A stretch of 64,000 nucleotides of DNA from Pectinophora gossypiella (lineage: Eukaryota; Arthropoda; Insecta; Lepidoptera; Gelechiidae), in assembly GCF_024362695.1 (NCBI RefSeq), contig NC_065423.1, positions 3,837,001-3,901,000 on the forward strand, given 5' to 3'. Of this stretch, positions 53,844 to 63,755 are shown one piece after another. The notes below the pieces were generated by a model that was not told the origin of the DNA, ran no database searches, and was given only the letters and a program-made list of their open reading frames with translations. Both the position numbers and the translations under genes were made by a program. The stretch's first letter is position 1. Each line of letters begins with the position of its first letter.

Positions 53844-54000
53844 AATGAGGGATTTTTCAGGGTACGTTCTCAAATATAGATGATGTAAAAAAATCCCTTC
53901 GTTTATCACTTCAGAGAGAGATATGTCTGTTATCCATGAAATTAGAGGGTTAAACTAAGAAAATAACTGTACAGCGCCATCTGTGTTGATTTTAAAGAAC
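53844..54000 (+). repeat. Rep1, rearranged copy
   Basis: The reversed end (tgagggatttttcagggtac) at left and direct end (tccatgaaattagagggtta, tacagcgccatctgtgttg) at right, i.e. head-to-head pieces as at 11.43-11.85 kb. 53596-53843 unassigned. Confidence 0.6.
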
Positions 54001-54157
54001 GTACCCTCAAACCACAACACACAAACATTTACTTACTTATATAATTTAACAACATTAATTACTTAATCTAAGTATAAAATAAGAAAAGCACATAATATAG
54101 GTAAGTATATGTATCCCTGAATGAATGTTGGCCCCTTCTATTACATCCAGGCATAAT

Positions 54158-54615
54158 ACATAGAATAGAATAGAATAGAATAGAATAGAATAGAATAGAA
54201 TAGAATAGAATAGAATAGAATAGAATAGAATAGAATAGAATAGAATAGAATAGAATAGAATAGAATAGAATAGAATAGAATAGAATAGAATAGAATAGAA
54301 TAGAATAGAATAGAATAGAATAGAATAGAATAGAATAGAATAGAATAGAATAGAATAGAATAGAATAGAATAGAATAGAATAGAATAGAATAGAATAGAA
54401 TAGAATAGAATAGAATAGAATAGAATAGAATAGAATAGAATAGAATAGAATAGAATAGAATAGAATAGAATAGAATAGAATAGAATAGAATAGAATAGAA
54501 TAGAATAGAATAGAATAGAATAGAATAGAATAGAATAGAATAGAATAGAATAGAATAGAATAGAATAGAATAGAATAGAATAGAATAGAATAGAATAGAA
54601 TAGAATAGAATAGAA
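54158..54615. repeat. (TAGAA)n satellite tract, about 455 bp
   Basis: About 91 uninterrupted tagaa units (rotation AATAG). The two long frames reading FYSIL over and over on the minus strand are by-products of the 5-bp repeat. It ends tagaaaaagtttattataaa, a LINE-tail-like context that may have seeded it. Confidence 0.95.
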
Positions 54616-54769
54616 AAAGTTTATTATAAAAGGACGCCACAAACAAAAAAAAAGTCAACAACATCATATTATCTTTCCACTAAAACAATTACAAAAAAGC
54701 AAGACGGATGTTTGTCGAAATGATCATAAGGTGCTGGTGGACGTCCTGAGATAAAAGGGCCTCACTCAG

Positions 54770-54862
54770 CACAATCTTCCACTCATGATTATTCTGATCA
54801 AAATAAAGAGAAGCAATGCAGGTAGCAACATAATTCTGTACGTAGGTAATCGGATAAAATAT
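54770..54862 (-). repeat. Rep1 internal fragment
   Basis: tattctgatcaaaataaaga, gaagcaatgcaggtagcaac, gataaaatatcaagcaaaaa. Confidence 0.6.
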
Positions 54863-54882
54863 CAAGCAAAAAATATTTTTAT

Positions 54883-55373
54883 ACAGGGTGTTAGTGACAT
54901 CGTAACGAATACTCAGAGGGATGATTCAGACCATGATTCTGAGTTAATATCAAGTGGAATTTTCTGTCGCAAAATTCATGTTATTTTTTTAGTTTTTTTT
55001 AATTATTTCCAATTCTATACTTTTGCGATGGAAAATTCCACTTGATACTAACTCAGAATAATCAGCTGAATCATCCCTCTCAGTATTCGTTACGATGTCA
55101 CTTACACCCCATACAAATACATACAGTAGCCATACAAGTAGGTATGGGTGTTAGTGACACTGTAACGAATACTGAAGGGGATGATTCAGACCATGATTCT
55201 GAGTCGAAATCAAGTGGAATTTCCTGTCGGAGAAGTCATGAAAATTTTAGAGCTTATTTAAATTATTTTCCGTTCCATACTTTTGCGACGGAAAATTCCA
55301 CTTGATATCAACTCAAAATCATGGCCTGAATCATCCCTCAAAGTTTTCGTTACGATGTCACTAACACCCTGTA
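54883..55373. mobile_element. MITE1 dimer with TA flanks
   Basis: Two complete units joined by gtagccatacaagtaggtat. Outer ends cagggtgttagtgacatcg and its inverse, flanked by TA on both sides. Best-preserved dimer in the window. Confidence 0.88.
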
Positions 55374-56880
55374 TATGCTTCAGCCATTACATTATATATT
55401 TGAATAAGTATATACCCGAGTGAAAATAGGTATTCATTTAGGTAATTTGAATAAGTAATTGGGGGCCTGGAAAATCCCTCATTATTCTAGAAGGAAAAAA
55501 AGAAAACATTTATCTTCATATTGGCCGCCACATTAACAAAATCAAGCGTAAACACAAAAAAAGTATTCGAATATAAATATTAACATCAAATACACGTATG
55601 GAGGGCGTCCAAAATAGAAAAAAAGAATCTCTCTCAGAATAATAATTACGACCAATGACTTTTTTTAAAGTAAGTAGTAAATCATCAAAATCGAATTTGT
55701 TCCTAGCAAATAAGGAGTGAAACCATTAATTGACTCCACTATAATTAATTTAATTGACCCCAAAAAAAAATATCAGCGAACCAATTTAAGAAGTAAATTG
55801 GACACCAGGAATTTCTACATCAGGAATGCAATAAATATCTTCCTTATCTCATCTTAATTCCTGGCTTCCGCCCTCTCTTTTTTGTTTTGTCATGCCTTAT
55901 AGTAGATTTGCCGCAAGTTGGCCGGAATCTGGCTTCCGCCATTTCCATTCACTATAAGAGACCCCGGGACACTAGCGTCTTTCGAGCGCCGCGCACCCTT
56001 GGCGTTCGACAGCCGGCCAGCAGCGCCGGGACCAACGGCTTAACGTGCCTTCCGGGTATTTTAATTAAACAACCACATAAAGTAACATTTGAAAGGTTTA
56101 TTGTTTATCACATATTTACACATTTTACACTTTTATTGTTATTATTAATAATAATAATAATAAAGATCTTTTTATTTGTTCTCCACAATGTACATAAATG
56201 GGTTTCACAAAATAATGCACAATTGAAGGGTATGTACGAGTGGAGACTGGCGCCCGAGATAAGCCAGAGCCTGTGTTTCGGGATCACCAGTGCTCCAGAT
56301 GTACTTCCCGGATGTCTTAACATTAGTTACCTATATGTATACATGTTTAAGTTTTAAACTAAGAAATTTAATTGGTGTGTGTGTGTGTGTGTGTGTGTGT
56401 ATTCATGCTTTATAAATCACCGTGCCTTTTGTATATATTTTTTCAATTAATTTTTAACAGAAGAAGATTTTAATTATGCGTCCATTTTGAATACTAAGAA
56501 GGAAGTGCGAATTTACTTCCCGTCTCCTAGTAACAAGTGTCAATTACTTTATTAAGTTACCTAATTTTCCACAACTTTTCCCCATCCGCTATTCTCATAG
56601 GATATTAATTAATACGTGAGATGTTCGTCTGCCAATTATCTCCAAAGCCTATATGCCTAGTATGCTTGGATAAACAGAGTATATGGAAAATCGTACGTAA
56701 AAGTGTTAATTTACTGGGAATATTCTTCAGAATGACATAGTTAACTGTTTACTCTACACATTAATACATAATTAATGAAAAAATAGGTACAAAGGGTGGA
56801 CTTATCTCTAAAAGAGATCTCTTCCAGCCCATCCCGTATGGTAAATAATTAGTTATATCAATCAATCAATAATTCTTTAA
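55374..56880. other. Intergenic stretch with repeat scraps
   Basis: 55903-55935 is a Rep2 scrap (tagtagatttgccgcaagtt). 56025-56055 is a SINE scrap (gggaccaacggcttaacgtg). A taa run is at 56140-56163 and a GT run at 56375-56400. A 156-codon frame at 55887-56357 runs through these scraps and is not a gene. Confidence 0.5.
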
Positions 56881-57140
56881 AATATTGAGAGTTATTGAGG
56901 ACAGAAGGGGCAAAATTATTGGTCACTTAATAAGACACGACGAATTTATTAAAAACATCATAGAAGGAAAGCTACAAGGAAAGAGGGAAAGGGGAAGACC
57001 AAGAAGAGCTTACATGGAACAGATTGAAGAGAAGGTGAACGTCGTGTCTTATAAGGAAGTGAGGGAATTTATTTTGGTCTTTGATAGACAAGAATGGAGA
57101 ATGCTACACCGACAAGAGCGTGGTTCTTAAATTATAGTGA
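56881..57140 (+). mobile_element. RTE-like LINE, short C-terminal fragment
   Basis: LRVIEDRRGKIIGHLIRHDE, KLQGKRERGRPRRAYMEQIE, LHRQERGS. About 90% like the 17-kb copy but cut further 3' and with a small in-frame insertion (EFILVFDRQEW). Confidence 0.8.
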
Positions 57141-57372
57141 TGAATAATTCTTTATTGAAAATAACACAGGGCAGTAACAACCGGATAAAATAAACACATA
57201 GGTATTACTTTATACATATTGCTTTGAATGATGTAATAAAATAGGCCAGAAGCCAAGAAGTTGAAAAGCTTGTTGTGAGTCATAACATCCTGATAAAACG
57301 ACATGAAAAACGAATCATATTGTTTTCATTTCGACGAATATCATTTGCAACTTTACCTTACCAACGGCCCCG

Positions 57373-57714
57373 ATTCCTGCAGACACCTCCTTATTTTAAA
57401 GTTATACCTGTCATTATCTTATCCGCAGAAAAGGAAAGGGACGGATGATTGACAACAGTTATTTAAAATGAATGCTGCGAATTAAATAGGCATCTCGCTG
57501 ATATGCAACCCGTTTGACGTGTGCTGTCAACTTAATTCTGTCGGGTTATTACATATTGGCCAATATAAAATTTTGGAGGGTTATTTAAATTTCTGCCTAA
57601 AATTTACGGGTGTGTCCAACTCTATGCCTATCGGTTGCTCATCCCTTTTCTTTTCGACGGATAAGAAAATGACAGGTATAACTTAAAAGAAAATTAGATG
57701 GTGTGTACTGGAAT
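57373..57714. mobile_element. MITE4, full length
   Basis: Arm attcctgcagacacctcctt, ttaaagttatacctgtcatt, gaaaaggaaagggacggatg faces its inverse ending ggtgtgtactggaat. Interior cccgtttgacgtgtgctgtc. No ORF. 57141-57372 unassigned. Confidence 0.8.
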
Positions 57715-58009
57715 CAGAAACAGTATGCACTACCGCTTAAGGTTTATATTCTAACACGATGTAAATCGCAGGTAGACCTAGGCGCTAGTCATACAAAGGC
57801 GATTTTCATCGGGCGTTCTAGAGGTGGAATATTCTGTAATGTACTAGTACATACTCCCATGCATACAAATTTGTATCCTGCGTGCCACGTAAATAGCGCG
57901 AGTCGTGACGCAATTTGATACAAAACGTTTTTCGCGTCGGAATTGCCTCACTACAAACCTCTGGCCGTTCCCTTCAAAAAAACATAAGCTCACTACTACA
58001 CTACGATTG

Positions 58010-58165
58010 TAGACTTATTGTAGATTTGCCGCAGATGGCATTAACTACTTGGTCGGACAAATGGGGAGCGCTGAAGGGTCTCATCCGGTACAACATTCAA
58101 AACAACAGGCCTGAGGGTGCCCAGTTGGTCCCTAAGCGTGATGTATTCGGAAGCCGCAACTACCA
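58010..58165 (-). repeat. Rep2 fragment
   Basis: attgtagatttgccgcagat, ggcattaactacttggtcgg, gcctgagggtgcccagttgg, cgcaactaccaggggatt. 57715-58009 unassigned. Confidence 0.65.
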
Positions 58166-58244
58166 GGGGATTAGGGTAGTGCGGAGCACTATCGACAAAA
58201 TGTTTTGAAGCTAATTTGAGCCATTGGGCAATGGTTGGCAACTG

Positions 58245-58284
58245 TGTGCGTGTGCCTGTGCCTGTGCGTGTGCGATGCATGTGC

Positions 58285-58316
<32 letters not shown>
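58245..58316. repeat. (GT)n with gtgcct units
   Basis: tgcgtgtgcctgtgcctgtg then a pure GT run 58285-58315. Nearby frames of His/Thr are low complexity. Confidence 0.9.
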
Positions 58317-59310
58317 AGAAAGTAACGGTAGTGTGTTAGGACCGAAGCAAATGGAAATCTTTGGTTACCCCGGTGAGACTGAGAAATAATAGGCTTGAGT
58401 TTATGCATGTAAGTATGTATATAAAATTGCGGCACGATGGGTGGTGATGGAGTCCCGACGTGCCGGCAGTAGCAGGAGAATAGGATGAGGTAGTAAAAAC
58501 GAAAATAGTAACACCAATAGGAATAACAAGTTTATTAATTAGCACTTCACAAACAAGAACTTAACGAAATTATAAACGATGTTTATAAAACTCAATGCAG
58601 AATTTATGTTCATAATTAAAATTAGTAGACACAGCCAGAGCTAAGCAGAATAGATGTTGCTCTTGTCAAGGTCGGGGATATAATGCGGTGAAATTTAAAA
58701 TGATTGACGGTAAGAAGGAACGGCCATTATGTCCAGAGATTGTACTCTGCAATTTTTTTTTTTATATTTGCGCTGGCTATCCTCTACCATAGGGCGGCAG
58801 AGCCTTTGTCAAGCGGAAAATTTAACTTTTTACACAATGATAATCGGTCGTTTTGCTCTACAGAGTTGATCCAGAGTCAGTACAATTTTGTATTGATCTT
58901 TCGTCAGCTCGGATATGTGTATATTGTGTATTTGTGTTTTTTATTCAATGGTGTATGTGGTGTGTGGGGGTTTTTTATTGGGCTACGTCAGTGACACGAT
59001 CTATTAATATAGGCTGAAAGAACATATTTTTGCTTTTTTTATACGTTTTTTTTATTTTATTTTTTGCAACAAACTAACTGAACTGCTATTGGACACCAAC
59101 ATGCTTATTTACTAATTAATCTTACTAATTTTACATGATGTATGTTGACTGGCATATAACACAGTATATGCCGGCAATATAAGAAGTACTTAATTCATCT
59201 GAATTAAGTACTTCGCCGAGCTTTCCACGAGCGAGCGTCCCCTTCACCTTCCCTTTCCAAAATATCATAGCCCAGGTTGCTGCTCTAAGATTGTAAGTAG
59301 ACGTTCAATG
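58317..59310. other. Intergenic stretch, no gene supported
   Basis: A 96-codon frame (58704-58994) is T-rich and has no domain or splice context. A short inverted repeat aagtacttaattcatctgaa/ttaagtacttcgc lies at 59186-59213. Confidence 0.45.
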
Positions 59311-59316
59311 TTGCAG

Positions 59317-59429
59317 GTCTAGACCCAGTGAAGGCCGATGGTGAGGAGGCTCCAGTGAGCGCGGACCCAGCCACTTCCCGCGCGCCAGACCACTGCATCG
59401 TCGGCGGGGCCCACGCTTTTATATTAAAG
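59317..59429 (+). CDS. Candidate exon, unknown gene
   Basis: A GC-rich 113-nt segment between acceptor gttcaatgttgcag (ending 59316) and donor AAG|gtactt (59430). Phase 1 in, phase 0 out, with no stop: LDPVKADGEEAPVSADPAT then SRAPDHCIVGGAHAFILK. It is much GC-richer than its surroundings, with coding-like third positions. No domain is recognised. It lies upstream of Gr-like gene 2 on the same strand but does not resemble any Gr part, so it would belong to another gene with long introns, or be a captured or transposon-derived piece. Confidence 0.25.
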
Positions 59430-59459
59430 GTACTTACTGTTAGTGTTAATTTAAGTGTG

Positions 59460-59612
59460 TTAAGTGTGCGTTGAGCTGTTGCTCCCGGTTACTGCATACT
59501 GATGTAAGGTAGAAGTCGTTACATGAGCCATGTCAGGGGCCTTTGGCGGCTCAATAGTAACCCTGACACCAAGGTTGATGGGGTTGGTAATCCACCTCAC
59601 AACCAACACGAT
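59460..59612 (+). mobile_element. SINE2, 3' part
   Basis: gttgctcccggttactgcat, catgtcaggggcctttggcg, cctgacaccaaggttgatgg, ends caaccaacacgatagaagag. Confidence 0.75.
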
Positions 59613-59659
59613 AGAAGAGAGTGTGTGTTTATCTTAAGTGCAGTTTTCACTAGCACAGT

Positions 59660-59772
59660 TGACTCGACCATTATAGACGGCGATACGGCTCACCACCTAT
59701 CACGTTGGTCTAATAGAAAGCTCGGTTAAGTGTGCATATATTACCTCTGTCTGACTTCCCCATTGGGACAAG
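59660..59772 (+). mobile_element. SINE4 copy
   Basis: gacggcgatacggctcacca, tcacgttggtctaatagaaa, gctcggttaagtgtgcatat, acttccccattgggacaagg. 59773-60090 unassigned. Confidence 0.65.
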
Positions 59773-60164
59773 GACGTGAGTTTAATGTTATATTATGGTA
59801 TTAAATACCTAAATAATTGTCTATGTTAGTAAGTATATTGTAAGTATATTGCAGACCTATCAAGCTGCTCTATACAAACTTTGATATTTTGAAACCTTAG
59901 GGGATGAATTTTGTCTTGTTGTTTTACAAGTTTTTAAAGGTATTAAAAATAATGTCATCTATAATGCTGCCCACACACCGCGAAGGCTGTTTGGAAGCGG
60001 TCGCTTATAGCGATGGAGACGCTTTAGTTGACTTTATTTGTGGTACTTACTTGAAATTCACCTGTATATATTATACCACGCCTTATCTATGGAGTTATGA
60101 AGGCGATTGCTCCACCGACATATATAGAGAGAGAGATAATATACCACAGGGCTTGAAATTGAAT

Positions 60165-60348
60165 ATGATGTCTTTTAGAAGAAATTATTTAATGCGTTCC
60201 AAAACGTTCACAAGTTCACTTGAATATCCGCAGATATCCAGTTTCTTCGGTCTGGCGCCGTTACGGTTCGAGTCTCGGAACAATGGGTTCTCCATTGCCC
60301 TATCCAGTGCTATGTGTATCTATAGTTATATACTCGTCACTATTTTAG
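60165..60348 (+). CDS. Gr-like gene 2, exon 1
   Basis: First exon of a second gustatory-receptor-like gene. Start at 60165 (ATGATG; either could serve, both with A at -3). The frame is open further upstream, but that part runs over LINE scraps (tccaccgacatatatagaga), so the earlier Met is rejected. From the start: about 25 residues, EYPQISSFFGLAPLRF, SRNNGFSIALSSAMCIYSYI into TM1. The FFGLAPL motif before TM1 is typical of insect Grs. The donor is TTTTAG|gtgagt, strong, with one base left over (phase 1). It joins exon 2 as ...TIL-V-ICTVFG. Grs are ligand-gated cation channels of taste neurons with a cytoplasmic N-terminus; ligand cannot be inferred here. Confidence 0.8.
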
Positions 60349-60889
60349 GTGAGTACTAAATTTTACAGCAGTAGTAGGTCTAAACCAACGATTTTCGATT
60401 TTTTTCGTATTTGAATTTTTAAATACATTCTTTATTCAATCAAAAACGATTTGCACAATAAATTTATACGACACTCTGCTAGGAGATGCCGAATTCAGAA
60501 TTTAGATTCTAACATTGTATCGAATATTTTGAAATCGTTTATTTTTAATAACATTTTTTGGAGTCTAGAGCAGGGGTTCCCAATTTTTTTCAACCTGCGG
60601 CGCAGGTACAAGTTCAGTATTTTGTAACGGCGGTTGTTTTGCCCTAGCTTAGTTGTTAGGTTTTGTTACTTCGAGGGAGATAGGAAAACGCGCGCGAAGT
60701 TGGTAGGTACTTACCGTCGTTGTAAATTTAAAATCACGATCAAAAAGAGTGACACAACGCTATATTATTTACCAATGCGAGCACACAAATAGGTACCCGC
60801 GAATATTTGTGTTGTGGTTTTGGATAATGACAGAACTCACGGCGCCCCTCTTACTTTCTACGGCGCATCATGGCGCCGCGGCGCACACC
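60349..60889. other. Intron 1 of Gr-like gene 2, 5' part
   Basis: No exon. AT-rich until about 60590, then GC-richer with gcgcgcgaagttggtaggta; a decayed gcggcgcaggtacaag block may belong to a known repeat not duplicated here. Confidence 0.4.
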
Positions 60890-61295
60890 ATGGTCTAGAG
60901 GAAGTTATAGGCCTTAATCGGTTTCTTCAAAATTCTAGATTAAGTAAATTAAGTTCATCTTTTTTGGGATTATGTATACATTTTTACAATAAAATACCAG
61001 ATACTATTTTAAATTTGTCAGAAAATAAATTTAAAGCTCACGTGAAGCTTACTTTATATAAAAAAGCTTATTATAAGATTAATTACTACCTAAATGATAA
61101 AAATGTCTGGTATTAATTGTATCCCTCTAGTTATTTAGGTAATAAATTGTAATGTACAACCTCATTGATTTAAAAGATGTATTGCTGTTGCAGTTTCTTA
61201 TCATTTCTTGCGAAATGACGTAAATTCAAAAATGTTATATTGACCATCAACAAGTTTATCCGTGATAATTACGCTGAATAAATGATTCTAATATC
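60890..61295 (+). mobile_element. CR1/Jockey-like LINE, RT end and 3' UTR, inside Gr intron 1
   Basis: Open frame LQNSRLSKLSSSFLGLCIHF, YNKIPDTILNLSENKFKAHV, KKAYYKINYYLNDKNVWY, stop at 61114. The 3' UTR ends tgataattacgctgaataaa and tgattctaatatctgatt at about 61300. Same strand as the gene and about 30 bp before its exon 2 acceptor. Confidence 0.8.
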
Positions 61296-61329
61296 TGATT
61301 TTCTAACATATTCTTATTGGATTTTCCAG

Positions 61330-61523
61330 TAATATGCACAGTGTTCGGCCTAATAGCGGAGATCAACGTCGGGGTGGAGAAGTCAGTGCGGATGACGTCA
61401 CGGATGTCCCAGCTGGTGTCGACGTGCGATGTGCTGGTGGTGGTGGCGACGGCAGGCACGGGCGTGTATGGCGCACCTCGACGGATGAGGAAGCTGCTCA
61501 AATTCATGGACAGTATTGCTGCT
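61330..61523 (+). CDS. Gr-like gene 2, exon 2
   Basis: Acceptor cttattggattttccag ends at 61329; donor gtgagt starts at 61524. 194 nt, phase 1 in, phase 0 out: identical in length and phases to exon 2 of Gr-like gene 1. Frame: VICTVFGLIAEINVGVEKSV, STCDVLVVVATAGTGVYGAP, RRMRKLLKFMDSIAA. It covers TM2 and the start of the next cytoplasmic loop. GC content is well above the flanking introns. Exon 3 (a VNSK...-like segment) was looked for from 61524 to 64000 and not found, so the rest of the gene is expected beyond the right edge after an intron longer than 2.4 kb. Confidence 0.85.
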
Positions 61524-61607
61524 GTGAGTGTTATTAAAATGTTCGGTTTATAGTTCGGCTGTTTTTAGGGTTCCGAACATCAAAAGGAATAACTGAACCA
61601 TTATTAT

Positions 61608-61993
61608 ATATTGGCCTCGATTCCTACAGGCACCTCCTAATTTTACTTTGTTATACATGTCATTTTCTTATCCGCCGAAAAGGAAAGGGACGGATGATTG
61701 ACAGCTCTTAGTTTTAGGAAGAATGAGTAAATGAATGAATAACCCGGGCGAATCAAAAAGGTATTTCGCTGGTATGCAAACCGTTTGACGTGTGCTGTCA
61801 ACTTCCTTCTGTCGGGTTATTGGCCAATGTAAAATTTTTAGACGGTTATTTTAGATTTGTGCTTAAAATGGACGTGTGTTCCATAAAATTTATGCTTGTC
61901 GATTACCCGTCCCTTTACTTTTCGGCGGATAAGAAAATGTCAGATATAACTTAAAATAAAATTAGATGGTATTTACAGGAATTAGCACCAATA
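61608..61993. mobile_element. MITE4, full length, in Gr intron 2
   Basis: ttggcctcgattcctacagg ... gaaaaggaaagggacggatg facing gtccctttacttttcggcgg ... ttacaggaattagcaccaa. Compared with 57.37 kb the interior has 20 extra bases (gaatgagtaaatgaatgaat). A LINE-tail scrap (actttattgcactaaaataa) follows at once. Confidence 0.8.
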
Positions 61994-62489
61994 GCAATAC
62001 AAGCATACTTTATTGCACTAAAATAAAAGAAAATATTTACTTACAAAAGGCTCTATAATAAAATTAACAACATTAATATCATTACCATTTCTTAAAATAT
62101 TTAGCAGACATTAACTTAGGCCTTATATAACCACTTTGTTGTCTATCTGCCTATCAAGACCCTTTTCATCAGGAACGCGTAGTGGTATCAAGTTGAATTT
62201 AACATTAATGCTTATGTCTGCGGTACCTTGCCTTGAAGCTCTAAAAGAATCAAATCAATGCAATCCAAAAATACAGCAATTTTAAGCTTTATTGTCATTT
62301 CGCAGAGGAATCAAAATATATGGGGTCTTTTCGAAAATCGTTAATTTGTTTTCTATCATAAAATGTCAAAATTGGTGGTTACAAACTTATTTGCAGTTGG
62401 TAAACTAATCGTTACCTATGTCGATGTAAGGAGACAATATTTTTTTAAAGGCAGAGTTCACCGTTAGTTTATTTTTGTTAATTTACGGC
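61994..62489. other. Intron 2 sequence, unassigned
   Basis: Reversed LINE-tail scrap to 62060. The block 62155-62330 (catcaggaacgcgtagtggt, gtcatttcgcagaggaatca) looks like an interspersed repeat but has no second copy here. Confidence 0.35.
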
Positions 62490-62550
62490 AGTTTATACGG
62501 AACCCGCGGTGCGCGAGTCGGACACACAATTGACCAGACTTTTTGTTCAC
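62490..62550 (+). repeat. Lepidopteran repeat scrap
   Basis: tacggaacccgcggtgcgcg then agtcggacacacaattgacc matches from memory a very common lepidopteran repeat (ggtgcgcgagtc-nnac-cgcacttg). Confidence 0.5.
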
Positions 62551-62654
62551 ATCGAATCCAGCTCACAATTAAATTACGTAAACAAAAGTGAATATCAAGC
62601 TCAAAGACTTACGACAAAACTTAGTGTTACTGCCTAATACAGCTGTAATATAAA

Positions 62655-62790
62655 TAAACTCACGCCTAATTTCCGCCGGGGCATAGAATAAGGAATAATA
62701 CGTCGTATAGAACGGCGACTCTCCGCTCCCCACCAGCGGCTGAGCTAGGTTTACCTCACCCCCTCGGTCTTACTTTAGTCTTCAATGGTA
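62655..62790 (+). repeat. Unnamed repeat, unbroken copy
   Basis: gaacggcgactctccgctcc, ccaccagcggctgagctagg, tttagtcttcaatggtatgg; the 32.0-32.56 kb copy is split here by a SINE2. 62791-63149 unassigned. Confidence 0.6.
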
Positions 62791-63149
62791 TGGCGTCAGA
62801 CGTCACACACAGACACGCATGTGTACGATAACGTAAATGTGTAGTGTCTGTGGAAAACGAGGTGCTTTGTATGAAGTGTTCGGGTGTGGCCAGGCTAAGC
62901 AAGCCCACTCAACACACAGCTGCCTACAGCCGTAACGTATTTATCTTTCATCTTAATCTTATTAAAACTCGCCACTTAAATCGTTAAACTTAAACACAAA
63001 CTTAACTTAAAAACAAACGACAACTTTAATTAGGTTTATGCTGCGATTAACCAGGCGGGTAATCACGGTAAGTGGTTTTTCGATCGTTTTCGTTGCGAAG
63101 ACAATTTTGAATTCAAGGCCACATTATTTTTACGATAATGTTGGCCGTG

Positions 63150-63285
63150 TTTTCTGCGGACACCTCCTAATTTTTGTAATTTTTTTATCCGCCGAAAAGG
63201 AAAAGGACAGATGACAACGTTAAGCGCGTGCTGTCAACGAAATTTTAAGAGGGTTGTTAAAAGTTCTGCCTGAACACCATTAGGA
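63150..63285. mobile_element. MITE4, left part only
   Basis: ttctgcggacacctcctaat, atccgccgaaaaggaaaagg, gcgtgctgtcaacg, gttgttaaaagttctgcctg; right arm absent. 63286-63695 unassigned. Confidence 0.65.
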
Positions 63286-63699
63286 TAAAGGAAATCGTTA
63301 TAAGAATGCGATTAGCTGTCATACCGACCGTATCGTAAAAGCCTTTTCAGGTATTCTGTCCACTTCAATATGATATAAGCATTACAATTCAACATCATAA
63401 ATAAATCATCTCCCTAGAGATATTTCGTTTTCAGAGGGTCCGCTTATAGTGACAGACTATAAATTATAAGATCACCTATAAACATACGGTTTATCATACC
63501 TAGCCTTGCATCAGAAACAGTCGGAATATGTCTTATGATTACTTGTAGCACTGCCAAGCCCATTAGGATTTACAGGCGTGAGTTATTTATGTATAATAAT
63601 GTTAATCAAAATAACATAACATTGCCCGCATCACCGTCACTACACTATTGTTACGGAAGTGGATTTCGGGGTTGGAAGTTTTTTTTTTCTTTTTTTTTT

Positions 63700-63755
63700 G
63701 ACGTGACTTATTGTAGGTTTGCCGCAGATGGCATTAACTACTTGGCCGGAAGACT
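63700..63755 (-). repeat. Rep2 scrap
   Basis: acgtgacttattgtaggttt, gccgcagatggcattaacta, cttggccgga. Confidence 0.6.

Noticed and set aside
54055..54667. Two frames of about 195-199 codons repeating FYSIL
   Set aside because: Produced by the (TAGAA)n tract; a 5-bp repeat gives the same pentapeptide in every frame.
55887..56357. 156-codon plus-strand frame
   Set aside because: Runs through a Rep2 scrap, a SINE scrap and a taa microsatellite; composition changes abruptly along it.
59904..60164. Longer N-terminus for Gr-like gene 2
   Set aside because: The upstream part overlaps a LINE scrap and has no receptor character; Gr proteins usually begin shortly before the GLAP motif.
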